A stretch of DNA of 64,000 bases from Euglena gracilis (GCA_039621445.1 CP154954.1:56442433-56506432); one strand, 5' to 3'. Shown: positions 12,940 to 38,627, numbered from the stretch's first letter. Translations and numbers: made by a program. The notes: generated from the letters alone by a model not told the origin.

Positions 12940-13129
12940 ATCACACACCTTGCCCGTCCCCGGCGTCGAGGGCATCTACCAGTGGGGCCGCGAAACGATG
13001 CGCCGCTGCGCCGCGTCCCTCAACTGCTCCCTCGATCCCGGTTGGTGGCGCGCCCACCGCGGCGGCGCGCTGCTGTCCCCGACCTACGCCCCCACAGTGC
13101 TGCGGCGCCTCCGGCAGGGTCGGCTGTGA
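10918..13129 (+). CDS. Two exons of an unrecognised gene
   Basis: Exon 10918-11039 follows a CACCCAG acceptor and contains [20 protein letters not shown] and [15 protein letters not shown]. It either ends at the donor GTTTCA or runs on to TAG at 11084-11086. A second coding block at about 12965-13129 contains [20 protein letters not shown] and [20 protein letters not shown], and stops at TGA 13127-13129. The intervening 1.9 kb holds a foldback element and microsatellites. The link between the two blocks is not proven because the acceptor of the second (GTCGAG or TACCAG) is weak. Function is unknown. Confidence 0.4.
11228..11509. mobile_element. Foldback element with arms of about 55 bases
   Basis: GGTGGGACCTAT at 11228 pairs with ATAGTTCCCACC ending at 11509. 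CCTAACTTCACCCCGC near 11265 pairs with GCGGGGTGAAGTTTAGG near 11460. The centre (11330-11400) carries repeated GCGCAACGT palindromic motifs. No ORF is present. It looks like a non-autonomous inverted-repeat element. Confidence 0.5.
11514..12062. repeat. TA/TG-rich microsatellite tract
   Basis: Long stretches of TATATA, GTGTGT and TATATG/TACATG units. The ORFs crossing this tract are products of the repeat. Confidence 0.9.
12417..12448. repeat. Uninterrupted G tract of 32 bases
   Basis: Read directly; followed by further short G runs up to 12470. Confidence 0.9.
12470..12660 (+). pseudogene. Decayed duplicate of the exon end at 13066-13235
   Basis: This segment repeats, with substitutions and indels, the sequence at about 13066-13235. 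Shared stretches include CCCCACAGTGCTGCG, GCCTTGCCCTGTCTCTA, CTCTCACCAACAGTTT and a final ACTCCTCTCAATTC/ACGTCCTCTCAATTC. It therefore copies the last coding bases of the downstream block plus its 3' flank. Frame is lost here. Confidence 0.6.
12680..12940. repeat. (CA)n/(CG)n-rich dinucleotide tracts
   Basis: Alternating CACA and GCGCGC runs at 12682-12790 and 12865-12940. Such purine-pyrimidine alternation can adopt Z-DNA; the ORFs here are products of the repeat. Confidence 0.9.
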
Positions 13130-16100
13130 GCCCCTTGCCCTGTCTCTATGCCCTCCCCCGACCTTCTCTCACCAACAGTTTGCCCCTTCCCCTTCCCCCA
13201 GTCAATGAATCTACCGACGTCCTCTCAATTCCAAAATCCATTCGTCGCCGCGTCTTCTGTCGCTGCGGTTTTTGTGGTGTTACAGTGACCTCCTGTTCTT
13301 CTTTACACAGTCTGCTCAAGCTCTGCCCTTAAAAAAAGCCATATATGATACATTGATGGATGGATGGATGGATGGATGGATGGATGGATGACATATGTGT
13401 ATGTGTATATGTATGCATATACGCATAGGCATGTATATATGTGTACATGTATATGTATATATACATGTATATGTGTGTATGTGCATATATTGTCCCATTT
13501 TTTGTGCCAGACAAATGGCAGGCCCCAGGCTGAGTGGGAATCCCAAAAACCCTGTGGGCGGGTGCCAATCTTAGGTCAAGGTTTTTCTTGCTGTGAAGCT
13601 GAGGGAGGAGTCGACTCCTTCCCTCCCCACCAGACCCAACTGTGCCCCTTACTTGGACTGGGGTGGATGCCGCATTCCGAATAAAAAGCCAATCAGTCAT
13701 TGCTGACTTTCGGGGAGGGAAATCACCCCACCGTTTAGGTAAATGGCTCTAAAATCAATCGTTCAGGCTGTTACTTCAAAAGACGTCCATCAAGCGGTTT
13801 AAAAACTGATTTGATTAGAAATTGATATGGTCAATAGCTTGGGAATCTTTCAGTGTGGTCAATGGTGACAGGTCCTTAGAAAAAATATGGTGCTGAGGGC
13901 AGTGCATTGGAGAAGCAGATGTGGAAGCTGCTCCTGTTTTTCATCGGCTTCTTCCACGGCAGAGCGTTCGTCCCTCCCTTCCGCCACATGGATCGTGCTC
14001 CATTCACGGAGGCAGCCTCAATACCCCAATTCCAGCCTCACTGGACAGTGGGAAGAATGGAAGGAATGGAAGGAATGCCGTCATATTGGCTCGGGTCAGT
14101 ATGACGCCGGGAAGGCCAGGGAGGCCGGGAGGCCAGGGAACCAATATAAGGAGGCTTGGAGGCCTGGGGTTTTTTTTGCAGGAGATTTGTCTTCATATTT
14201 GCCTTTCTGCAAAAGTGATCATTCACGTTTCACTGCCAGGGAGCTCGATCGCTGGTGTGGAGTCCTTTGTGGAGTTGATGGTTTCTTGCTGATGAGCCGA
14301 TCAATCTTTGAGCCATGTTAAAGATGTGGAAAAAATTTTGCATCCGCATATTTCTGTTTACCTACTTTGAATGTTACACCACTGTGCAGGCATTTGAGCA
14401 AAGTCATGCGGTCTCATTTTATTTTTATTACCATTGTTTTTTTAAAAAAAAATGTCTCCAAAAAAATTAAAACCAAGCAAAAATCACGAATGGCATTCTG
14501 GGTGGCTTTTTGAGCGCCCTGGCTTGTCGATGTGGACCGCTGCGTTGTATTGGCCTATATTTAATGGCTCTCACTGGAAATTCTTGTTAGTCATGTCTTC
14601 ATCCTCCCCGTGTGAAGAGCACCAAAGCTGTTTTTGTGGTAGTCCATGAGAGCCAAAGGGGAAAGGCTTGGCGAGCGAGGGGCTTGTTGTCTGCCTTTGA
14701 GGGTCGGGTTCTGTGGCAGTCCGGCTCAGTCGTTCCCCATCCCCATCTCCCACCAGATCTCTCGCCTCAGCAATTGAGGCTGACTCTGCACAGACCCGTT
14801 GGGCTTGCAGGGGACATCGGAGTCAAGCATCTCGCTGCCCGCCTTCGTGGGCGAAAAATGTGCTGCAGGGGCCTCTGGTGTGCTTTCAGCAGCCATTGCC
14901 CCCACCTCATTTTAGTTGGCGGGGACGGGAGGCACAAGCCCGGAGACACACATCGCATTGTGACATGTGAAGTCACAACAATGCCCCCCCCCCTCAGATT
15001 CTAGGGAAGTCGTCACCAGAACAGGGGTTTTTAAAAGTGGAGACCCCGAGGGAAGGGAGAGGGTGGTGGGTCCCCACTCCAGCTCCCCCAAAGGGCAAAA
15101 GAACACTGGAAGGAAAGTTATGGGAAAAGGACCTGCAGGGACGCCCACAAATTTGTGCCACAAATCATCATGAATAATCACGAGAGCCAGCACGAATTTA
15201 GGGATTTTTCAAAAATCACAAATCATCACAAATCATCACGAACAACCACGAACAACCGCAAATAATTATGATATTTTCTCTCATTTGTAAATTTGTTATT
15301 TGTCATATGTTTGGGCCAATTTCGAGACAGAAAGAGTCTTGAATCTTCGCCCCAACACGGTTTCAGACCAACACCAGTGTTTTTGGCCAAGGTGTTAGGG
15401 GAGCGGGGCGCGACTGAGGCGTCTTCGGAGCCGCGGTCCCCTCCCCTGGTTCTTGGCATGGAAAATGGCTTTTCTGCTAAGGATCAATTTCACCCAAAGG
15501 AAAACAAGCATGACCAAGAAATGATCATTGCTCTCCTCCTTACCCCTTCCTTTTGTCCGTCATCAATCTCAGATTCATCTCCTCACCTGTTTTATTCCTG
15601 ATGAAAACTTTGTGTCATTGGAGAACAGGTGGTAGGGGTTGGGCAAGCTGGCGAATCCCCAGAACATGAATGATTTCCCCAGTTTTCGTCTCTCGTGAGT
15701 TTTATCCGGACTGAGGCCACAGTTCCTCACAAGACAAGTCAAGTCTGGCCCAATTTGGACCATGAGTTAGCTCCGATCTGACATTTTGGGCCCAGTCTTA
15801 AACTTAGCCCTCCTCTTCCGAATGGCCCCAACCATGAACCCGATCCGAAGTGGGAAATGGCGAAACCAATGTGGTTTTGGGCGCTTTCAGCGGCGAGTTT
15901 GGGCCCCCTCCGTTTTTTTCCCGCCTCCAGTTTTATTGTTGGGGCCGAGGCTGCTTCATCGGAACTGTGTGGGCACTGCCTTGTCAGCCAGCAAAGGGCG
16001 GGGGGTCGTCCGCCAGCGGATGGAGGCGAGGGGAGCCGCGACCGCCCCCCCCCCCCCGACGGCACACCCGTCACCCCCAGCCTCCCGGCCGTGGCACGCC

Positions 16101-16257
16101 TGGCCGCGCGAACTCCCCCGCCGCGGCGAGCCACCTCCACCCCTGCGGGAGTACGCCCTGGGCAGGACTGGGCGGGGGTGCGGGAAACCCTGCGGGGGTG
16201 GGGTAGCCCCTCCCTCCCACCCCCCCCAACTGGTCTTCCCGCCCAGCCCTGGGCCTG
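13130..16257. other. Intergenic DNA upstream of the prolidase gene
   Basis: (GGAT)n lies at 13354-13390, followed by TA/TG repeats to 13490. AATAAA at 13680-13685 could be a polyadenylation signal for the preceding gene. Diverged AATCATCAC-like short repeats lie at 15165-15260. The GC-rich stretch 16020-16200 is open in several frames and might hold a 5' exon, but no frame is clearly coding. I see nothing else. Confidence 0.4.
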
Positions 16258-32120
<15,863 letters not shown>

Positions 32121-32159
32121 TGATTAACGCTGCGGTGCGTCCCGTCCCTTCAAGCTGTG

Positions 32160-32500
32160 CGTTTGTACATTATCCAAATCGTTGGATGCGCTGACTTTTT
32201 AGCATTATTGCACCTAGGAAAGACAGGAACGAAGAATTTACAGCGAACACCTCGTGCTCCGCGCGTTTCTTTTGTGAGTCTGTGCTTTGTTTGTCGGCGG
32301 TGTTGTTTGGATTGTTCGTGGTTGGGGTAGGCGTGTCCTCTTCGTGCCTTTCGTCGCCAGAGTTGTCTGATTCCCATTCTTTCCCAACACAGTAAAGGGA
32401 ATTTTGGACGACAACTTCGACATACAACAGTGAGGCCATGCCTTGCTCGCCGGCGGTGCTGTTTGGACTGTTTGGATTAGGGGGTCCCACTTAGTTAGCT
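32160..32500 (-). mobile_element. DIRS-type terminal fragment(s)
   Basis: Contains two imperfect copies of CGGCGGTG(T/C)TGTTTGGA (near 32296 and 32450) and a TTCGTCGCCAGAGTTG(T)CTGATTCC segment. These match the terminal region of the fragment at 53965-54190 and, more loosely, the ITR of the plus-strand DIRS element. No coding content. It starts about 40 bases after the PEPD stop codon. Confidence 0.45.
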
Positions 32501-32616
32501 TCCTAACTAAGAAGAGGGAAAGCGGGGGATCCTGGCCGCCCCCCCCCCATTTCAGTAGTCCCGGGGAAACCCATGACCAGGGACGGAGGGACCTCACTTG
32601 CGAAGCACAAAGGCAA

Positions 32617-32709
32617 GATGGGACCTGTCTTTCCTCGCCGGCTATTGTTGTTTGTGTTTTTTGCTCCGCGTCTTCCCCTTACTGCTTGGTCGTCGTCGGC
32701 AGTTGGCTG
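32617..32709. repeat. DIRS-A left ITR
   Basis: Begins GATGGGACCTGTCTTTCCTC; pairs with 36925-37015, with mismatches only toward the inner end. Confidence 0.9.
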
Positions 32710-35700
32710 GATCGGTAAACCGGAACCTGGTGGACCCCCCCCCTGGGTGGACCTTTTTTGGGGAGGGGGGGGTGGGCCCATCTTGCCTTTGTGCTTCGCA
32801 AGTGAGGTCCCTCCGTCCCTGGTCATGGGTTTCCCCGGGACTACTGGACCCCCCTTGCTCCGCACTTTGGCTCGATGGGACTCTGTGCACCCCAAAGCTT
32901 TTTCCAACCAACTGTTTTGCCAACGAATCTCCAGCAGCCTTTGCTGCACCCAATCTGAGGTAATGTTTGGCAAAAGCCTCTGTATTTTTCCAGCCCCCTA
33001 ACTCACACACCATTTCTGACGATAAACCCAAAGACTTGTACATTTTTACTGCTGCCCCCCTGGTGCTGTGAGCCCCAAAAAATGATGTGGGTACCCCCAA
33101 CTGGGTCAGCAGATTCTTTGTGATCCTACCCAAACTGTTTGAAGTCAGTGGTGCATATGGGGGATTTAATGATAAAAACATGGCCCCCCCCTGCACACCC
33201 TGGGAGGCAGTCAAAGACACCAACCTGCACAATAAAGCAGTGGGACATACAGTCTGCAGAGATTTTGGCAATGTCATGAGCTGTTCGAATCTGGCTCTCA
33301 GCTGGCCTTTACGCCTCAGCTTGATGAAGAAATTGTTTCCCATAATTGACTTTGATCTTTGTAGTCTTTGCAAATCTATTGACCTGCATAAGTGAAACAG
33401 GCGCAGGGACAGAATGGTTCTGTCACGAATCTCCTGGATACTATCCCAGTTGAGGGGGGTTGCAAGGAGTTTCTGAATGACATCCTTAGCATCCCAGAAT
33501 GTGGAATATTTTTCCCCTGCAGAAGCCCACAGAAGTTTTGCTTTTTTGATGAGAGGGGAAAACCTCACAGCCTCCCACCCAGGAATCAACAACACAGCAC
33601 TGTAAGCATTTCTTGCTTGATGAGGGGAGTCCTGGGCCAGTTTCAAAATCCAGCTGGCTGTCTCATCCACTGTCATCAAAGGGGGTTGCACCCCTCCCTG
33701 CACACACAAACTCCACAGAGCCTGAAATCCTTTTTCATACCTGTTCAAACTTTTCAGACTGTTCAAATACAATGTGATATTTTCAGGTGGAACTTGTTTT
33801 CTTTGTAAACCCTCCCTGATAACAGCACACAGAGGAGGGGCCATCTGGTGGGGGGCATGATCTCCCCCAGGCAGTTTTGGAACAACCCCCATTGAGGTTG
33901 AATCTGAATCACAGGGCTCTTTCTTACGATCATTCTTGTTAACAGGGGCCACCACACACTCCCAACCCAGAAGGGAACCACCATCAGACAAGTCAGCTGA
34001 GGGTTGTTCCTCAATCTCACCAACCATGGTAAGATTAATGTCCAGGGGGGGTTTGCATAAACCTCCCCAAATTTTTCCAGTGGGCACTCCAGGGCATTCA
34101 CAGCTATGGCCTGGTGATGAGGCCATCTGCTGACAAACTGTGGCAGTTGTGCGTTTCCTGGGCTGGCAAACATGTCCACTTTGGGGAAAAAATTGTTTGA
34201 GGAGAAAATTCTCAAGATGTGCAGAAACACAGACTTTTTTAGGGTGTAGTCCCCCCTGTCCTTTTCCCACCTTGAAATGCCATCTGCTAGCATGTCTTCT
34301 GACTTGACCCAGTTTGGAATCACATTTACTTGGTTTATGTGACACCACTGCAAAAAGGGTCTCAAAATTGTGTTGAAGGGGGATTTCCTTCCCCCCCCTT
34401 TTCTTAAGTAGCTGTAAGCTACTTGATTGTCTACTGTTAGCAGGACATTTTCCCCTGACTTTGCTAAACTTTTTGTAGCTGCCACAGCTGCTTTTAATTC
34501 CTTGATGTTTATGTGCAGGCCCATTTCTGATCTCCAGAACTCTTGAACTTTTTGACCAGTGGTCAGGTCCAGAGCCCCCCACCCTTGAGTGGAGGAGTCT
34601 GAATGAATTTCTCTCACAGGACATTTGTTTTGAAATTTTCTTCCCTCCCAGGACCTTAATAAGTTTCCTACTTCTAGAACCTGCTGTTTGACATCTTTGG
34701 GAATGGGGATTTTCTGGTCCCAACCCATCCTGGTGTGCTGGTCTGTGAATTGTACCAGTTTGTCTGTGAAAGCCCTCAGGCAAGGGAGGGCTGTGAGGAA
34801 ACTTCTCAGCTGCCCCAAAATTGCAGCTGCCTTCCTGCAGGACATGTTGTCTTGGGTGACAAATTTTCCCAACTCTTTTCTGATACATTTTAGTTTTGCT
34901 GAGGGCACCAGCAAACAACCATTTTTTAGATCCACTGAAAATCCCAGATATTGAACTGCTTGTGTTGGGGTGGTCTGTGACTTTTTGAAGTTGATGGTCA
35001 TACCACTGTCTTTCAGATCCTGCAACAGAACTTTTGTTTGGTTTTCTGCCAAAGCCTTTGATTTTGCCACCAGAAGAATGTCGTCCAGATAAACAAAAAC
35101 CAAAATTCCCTGTTTTCGCCATTTTTTCAGAAAAACTTGCATTACCTGCATCCAAAGATAGGGGAGGGTGCTTAGACCAAAACAGGCCCCTTCCATCTGA
35201 AATATTCTTCCTGCTATTTCCATCCTTATGAATGGTTTTATGGCTGCTGACAGTTCCAAATGAAAATAAGCATTTTTCAAGTCGATTTTTGTGGCCCACA
35301 TTCCTTTTTCCAGCTGTGGAAAAATTTCCTTCCAGTGATCCAATTTGAAGTGGGGGGCATGAAGAAAATTGTTTAGTTTTCTGCAATCTGAGATCAGTCT
35401 CACTTTTTTCCCCCCCCCAGGTTCTGCTTTCTCGATTACAAACCAAGGTACCAAAAACATAGTCCCTTGCTGTTGAACTTCCTTTGCAGCCTTTTCTTTG
35501 ATGTATTCCTCCATGATGCTGAGAGCCTGGGCTTCCTCCTGGGGGGACTTTTGCTGTTTTAAGGTGTGTAACGCCCCCCCTTGAAAATCTGGCTCCACTC
35601 CTTGCAGAATGAGATTCAGGATTCTGGGTGGGGCATGGGTTTTCCACCAGCCGATGCATGCTCTGAGTCTTTGAAATGGGGCTAACCCCAACAGAGGGTC

Positions 35701-36850
35701 CTCCAGACTGTGCCCATCTTGGGCCAACTGAGCCTCCTTGGCTCCTGATCCGGTCATCTTGACCCCAAGAGGAGGGGGGGATACCTTTGCCTCTTCCACC
35801 TCTCCATGGTGCTCTCCACGGCATTGAGCGAAATGGCACTCCTCTGCCCTTTCCATACCCAAATCTGGGACTTGAACTGGAGCTTCCATATAGTCCACCT
35901 TTGCCTCTCCACGGTCTGTTGGCCTGGCCTGTTGGAAAGCGAAATGTCGGCCCTGAGGGCCCATTGTATGTACCTCCCCTTATGCGATTGATGTTGTTGT
36001 CCATTCTGTGCTGACGGACATCGTCCTCCGTGAAGAGGGAGTCGGTGTGGCTCGTCGAAGTTCTCGTGATTCCTGGCACGGCCAACTCCTTCCTCTCGCT
36101 CTGGATCTTGTAATAAACTTCACCCAACAATTGGAATATTTGCAAGTTGACTTGTCCACGAGGTATCACTTCCGTAGTCTGAGGCACCCAGTTGTGCCCC
36201 AGCAGTCGTACCACCTGCAAGACATTCTGCGAGACGCTACGCAAGAATTGGTCCTGCTTCTTCCTGTGGGCTGGTATTAATTGATTCTCTGGCGCCCGCG
36301 CTGGTATCCCCGCCAGAGGGGCCAGGACTTCAAAGAGTGGTCGAACGTCGATGCGGTGCTCGTTGCGCTGGGCCCTGGACCAAAGCTCCGTCAACTCTTT
36401 GGGTGTCGTCACTTCAGGTTGATCCCAGGAAAATTTTGTCTCTTCCTCTTCACCTTCTTCCTCCTGTTGTGGTTCTTCGGTGTCGTGTTGTTCTGCCTGA
36501 GAGGCAATGGCAAAGGCCGCCGCGGCTGCCTCAGGTTCAAGGTCCAGTTGGGGGACATCGACACCCCAAATCAACGCCAACGCCATGAGCCAAATGTCCC
36601 GGTATGGGGGGAAGCTTCCCCGGACCAGGGGGATCCCCGAAAGCTGGTACAGGGCTCTGCTGGCCTTCCCTGTACTCCACCCTCGTCCGGTGAACCGCGC
36701 CCCCGCCAGCAGCAAGAGGGCGATCTGGTCCGCAGGTTGTGCTCGTAATTCTTTTGCTGCTTCCAGGTTGAACATCAGTTTGCTCCACCCTTCTTCGAAA
36801 GGTTGCCCTTCACCGAGTAAGAGGTTTACATCCAGATGCTCTGTCTGCAT
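32642..36850 (-). CDS. DIRS-A Gag-like to tyrosine recombinase, one 1402-codon frame
   Basis: Starts at ATG 36850 (MQTEHLDVNLLLGEG) and has no stop until 32642. Residues 1-370 are Gag-like: acidic and Gln-rich, then Gly/Arg/Ser-rich (GKGRGVPFRSMPWRAPWRGG). Residues of about 370-1030 run across the RT gene, which occupies another frame, and look non-natural (Cys/Lys/Ser-rich). From about residue 1040 a tyrosine recombinase appears: NLKSLNRYEKGFQALW-like start (YLNSLKSLNRYEKGF), the first arginine region RDRTILSLRLFHLCRSIDL, then AHSTRGAAVKMYKSLGL, ELGGWKNTEAFAKHYLRLG with the H-x2-R, W and terminal Tyr. The enzyme would integrate circular cDNA by recombination. The C-terminus after about residue 1340 runs through the internal complementary region and the ITR. 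Whether gag and recombinase are really made as one chain is unknown. Confidence 0.8.
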   Translation of the reverse strand: MQTEHLDVNLLLGEGQPFEEGWSKLMFNLEAAKELRAQPADQIALLLLAGARFTGRGWSTGKASRALYQLSGIPLVRGSFPPYRDIWLMALALIWGVDVPQLDLEPEAAAAAFAIASQAEQHDTEEPQQEEEGEEEETKFSWDQPEVTTPKELTELWSRAQRNEHRIDVRPLFEVLAPLAGIPARAPENQLIPAHRKKQDQFLRSVSQNVLQVVRLLGHNWVPQTTEVIPRGQVNLQIFQLLGEVYYKIQSERKELAVPGITRTSTSHTDSLFTEDDVRQHRMDNNINRIRGGTYNGPSGPTFRFPTGQANRPWRGKGGLYGSSSSSPRFGYGKGRGVPFRSMPWRAPWRGGRGKGIPPSSWGQDDRIRSQGGSVGPRWAQSGGPSVGVSPISKTQSMHRLVENPCPTQNPESHSARSGARFSRGGVTHLKTAKVPPGGSPGSQHHGGIHQRKGCKGSSTARDYVFGTLVCNRESRTWGGEKSETDLRLQKTKQFSSCPPLQIGSLEGNFSTAGKRNVGHKNRLEKCLFSFGTVSSHKTIHKDGNSRKNISDGRGLFWSKHPPLSLDAGNASFSEKMAKTGNFGFCLSGRHSSGGKIKGFGRKPNKSSVAGSERQWYDHQLQKVTDHPNTSSSISGIFSGSKKWLFAGALSKTKMYQKRVGKICHPRQHVLQEGSCNFGAAEKFPHSPPLPEGFHRQTGTIHRPAHQDGLGPENPHSQRCQTAGSRSRKLIKVLGGKKISKQMSCERNSFRLLHSRVGGSGPDHWSKSSRVLEIRNGPAHKHQGIKSSCGSYKKFSKVRGKCPANSRQSSSLQLLKKRGGKEIPLQHNFETLFAVVSHKPSKCDSKLGQVRRHASRWHFKVGKGQGGLHPKKVCVSAHLENFLLKQFFPQSGHVCQPRKRTTATVCQQMASSPGHSCECPGVPTGKIWGGLCKPPLDINLTMVGEIEEQPSADLSDGGSLLGWECVVAPVNKNDRKKEPCDSDSTSMGVVPKLPGGDHAPHQMAPPLCAVIREGLQRKQVPPENITLYLNSLKSLNRYEKGFQALWSLCVQGGVQPPLMTVDETASWILKLAQDSPHQARNAYSAVLLIPGWEAVRFSPLIKKAKLLWASAGEKYSTFWDAKDVIQKLLATPLNWDSIQEIRDRTILSLRLFHLCRSIDLQRLQRSKSIMGNNFFIKLRRKGQLRARFEQLMTLPKSLQTVCPTALLCRLVSLTASQGVQGGAMFLSLNPPYAPLTSNSLGRITKNLLTQLGVPTSFFGAHSTRGAAVKMYKSLGLSSEMVCELGGWKNTEAFAKHYLRLGAAKAAGDSLAKQLVGKSFGVHRVPSSQSAEQGGSSSPGETHDQGRRDLTCEAQRQDGPTPPSPKKVHPGGGSTRFRFTDPANCRRRPSSKGKTRSKKHKQQ
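32777..32880. repeat. DIRS-A internal complementary region
   Basis: Starts CCCATCTTGCCTTTGTGCTT and ends GGCTCGATGGGA. Its junction GGGACTACTGGACCCCCC joins the reverse complements of the element's two outer ends. Confidence 0.9.
33763..35964 (-). CDS. DIRS-A reverse transcriptase, RNase H, NPPW methyltransferase-like
   Basis: A 733-codon ORF, shifted +1 relative to the gag/recombinase frame and lying wholly inside it. RT motifs in order: VRLISDCRKLNNFLHAPHF, TKIDLKNAYFHLELS, GACFGLSTLPYLWMQVM, FVYLDDILLVAKS (YLDD at about 35081-35093), then YLGFSVDL. RNase H acidic positions: HSDSSTQGWGALD, INIKELKA, TVDNQVAYSYL, DMLADGISR. The C-terminal part reads VDMFASPGNAQLPQFVSRWP, then EVYANPPWTLI and a later PFWVGSVWW, the DAM-like (N-methyltransferase fold) domain characteristic of DIRS elements. 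Expression would need a frameshift, re-initiation or a separate mRNA. Confidence 0.92.
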   Translation of the reverse strand: MGPQGRHFAFQQARPTDRGEAKVDYMEAPVQVPDLGMERAEECHFAQCRGEHHGEVEEAKVSPPPLGVKMTGSGAKEAQLAQDGHSLEDPLLGLAPFQRLRACIGWWKTHAPPRILNLILQGVEPDFQGGALHTLKQQKSPQEEAQALSIMEEYIKEKAAKEVQQQGTMFLVPWFVIEKAEPGGGKKVRLISDCRKLNNFLHAPHFKLDHWKEIFPQLEKGMWATKIDLKNAYFHLELSAAIKPFIRMEIAGRIFQMEGACFGLSTLPYLWMQVMQVFLKKWRKQGILVFVYLDDILLVAKSKALAENQTKVLLQDLKDSGMTINFKKSQTTPTQAVQYLGFSVDLKNGCLLVPSAKLKCIRKELGKFVTQDNMSCRKAAAILGQLRSFLTALPCLRAFTDKLVQFTDQHTRMGWDQKIPIPKDVKQQVLEVGNLLRSWEGRKFQNKCPVREIHSDSSTQGWGALDLTTGQKVQEFWRSEMGLHINIKELKAAVAATKSLAKSGENVLLTVDNQVAYSYLRKGGGRKSPFNTILRPFLQWCHINQVNVIPNWVKSEDMLADGISRWEKDRGDYTLKKSVFLHILRIFSSNNFFPKVDMFASPGNAQLPQFVSRWPHHQAIAVNALECPLEKFGEVYANPPWTLILPWLVRLRNNPQLTCLMVVPFWVGSVWWPLLTRMIVRKSPVIQIQPQWGLFQNCLGEIMPPTRWPLLCVLLSGRVYKENKFHLKISHCI

Positions 36851-36924
36851 TCTTGTCTTTGTTTTTGCTTTTGCTTGCTTGAAAACTTGTGTTCGAAACT
36901 TTTCTTTGTAGCAGGGCTACGTCA

Positions 36925-37015
36925 CAGCCAACTGCCGGCGCGAAAAGCAGTAAGGGGAAGACGCGGAGCAAAAAACACAAACAACAATAGCCGGCGAGGA
37001 AAGACAGGTCCCATC
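36925..37015. repeat. DIRS-A right ITR
   Basis: Begins CAGCCAACTGCCGGC and ends GACAGGTCCCATC; reverse complement of 32617-32709. Confidence 0.9.
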
Positions 37016-37141
37016 GAGCCAAAGTGCGGAGCAAGGGGGGTCCTCAAAATAAAATTCCAGACATTCCCCACCCAGTGGATGCCATGGTACCTGGACCGCA
37101 GAAGACTAGAAAGCCAAGACCATTCGGGCTCCGCACTGCGA

Positions 37142-37239
37142 GATGGTGAGGTCCTGCTTTCCTTGCCGGCTGTTCTGTTCTGTGTTTGTCCGTGCGCGGG
37201 GGGTGCTTCTTACTGCTTTTTGTTGCCGGAGTTGGCTGA
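37142..37239. repeat. DIRS-B left ITR
   Basis: Begins GATGGTGAGGTCCTGCTTTC; near-identical to the reverse complement of 41607-41702. Confidence 0.9.
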
Positions 37240-37557
37240 TTCCTATTTCTGCCCTTCGACCTCAAGGAAAAAGAATTTCAACACTACGAGTGCGGTCAAT
37301 ACTGAAGACAAAGACATTCAAAAATCAAACACGTGTTCAACGGAATTCAATGAAAGATGTGTTGGAAAAAATTTCAAGCTGTCAAGAGGAAGTGGGAGCA
37401 CAGGGACGTTCAAGACAGACAGCCGAAGCTGGAAAACACCGAGGAACTGCAGGCGCTGGAGTACCTGATGGAGCAGGGCCAACACGTCCGTCCGTGGCCG
37501 TCGCAACCCTTCCGCCCCCCAGTTCGTTAGAAATTTCCTGTTTTCAACAAAGCTTTT

Positions 37558-38627
37558 GTGACGGCCAGGGACCCTGGACACTCGTGGTCAGAGCAAAGCG
37601 TCAGAGGAGACATCCAGGGCAAGGCCCGTTGGGTCATGGGGACCCATCACAGTCATCAATCAAGGAAATATTGTCAGGAGCGTGAAAAACAGGTCTGCCA
37701 GACTACCCATCCCCCTTCTCATCCCCACCCCTATGGCAGGGGAAATATGACAAGTTCAAAGGGTTCAAGTCAGGAAGGTGGAAACCCTCCTCAAAATGGC
37801 CATGGCGGCCATCTATCTACAGGGCCTGGGGCCCAAGGCTATGGCAGCCATCATTCAAAAGGGCATGGTGCCCATTCTCAAGGACACAGAACCCAGAATC
37901 CCAGCAGGGGACCCCAGTGGGGAGAGGTATGTCCAACTATCCCCCAGAACCCTCAAAATCATTCCCCCCAGGGGAAGCAAGCCACAGCCAAGACAGGTGG
38001 CATCAAACCCCTCAGAACAATTCAGCCATGGTGGCTCATCTGGGGAACCAAGAGGGAAAAAGAAGACACAAGAAAAGTGCTGGAGAGAAGGTCAATGGAG
38101 ACCAAGAAGGCCAGATGGCCCTGAAGGCCAATGGAGGCCATTACAATCAAGATATCAAGGCCAATGGAGGCCATTTCAAGCAAATTCAGGTGGCCACTGG
38201 AGGCCAGTACATTCAAGATATCAGCCCTTGGGGGGGAGGCCCAAGATTGGCTACACCAGGGCCCCCCCAGAAGGTAATCAGCCCTCACCCCCCAGCATTA
38301 TATGTACCTCCCCACCACAGACCTTCCCCCATCTTTCAAAAACAGGGGGAAAGCCTGTCTTTGAGCAGCCCTATGGCAGGGCCAGAGGCAACCCCAGTGA
38401 TGGGGCAGCCAGGGCAATGGACCCCAGTGATGGGGCAGCCAGGGGAAAGGACCCCAGTGATGGGGCCTGTGGAATCCCCAGACACATTATACCCAGGGGT
38501 GCCCCCCTACAGGGCCCTGCAGGCCAGCATCCCCCATTGGGTCAAGGCAGGAGCCAGCACAGAGGTATTAAACCTGATAAGGGAAGGGGTCAGGGCAGAT
38601 CTTCCCCTCCCCCTCAGATGTCCTTAA
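37558..38627 (+). CDS. DIRS-B Gag-like region (two frames)
   Basis: The first part (to about 37920) reads as a His/Gly/Gln-rich frame (NGHGGHLSTGPGAQGYGSHH). From 37917 another frame continues (MVAHLGNQEGKRRHKKSAGE, then ANGGHYNQDIKANGGHFKQ) and ends at 38627 with the segment ASTEVLNLIREGVRADL, which aligns with the RT N-terminal leader of element A (RILNLILQGVEPDF). Units of about 36 bases with GCCAATGGAGGCCA lie at 38088-38215, and three units of 26-27 bases with CCCCAGTGATGGGG at 38392-38470. It has no zinc knuckle. A one-base frame change at a C-rich run near 38605 separates it from the RT frame. Confidence 0.55.

Larger units (their letters stand above)
32553..37043 (-). mobile_element. 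DIRS-type retrotransposon A (near complete)
   Basis: Inverted terminal repeats lie at 32617-32709 and 36925-37015. Each has a unique outer extension (32553-32623 and 37011-37043). An internal complementary region at 32777-32880 is the reverse complement of the left extension followed directly by the reverse complement of the right extension, which is the DIRS signature used to rebuild ends through a circle. Gene order in sense direction: Gag-like, RT, RNase H, NPPW methyltransferase-like domain, tyrosine recombinase. No integrase or protease is seen. Both major ORFs are intact, so the copy may be recent. Confidence 0.92.
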
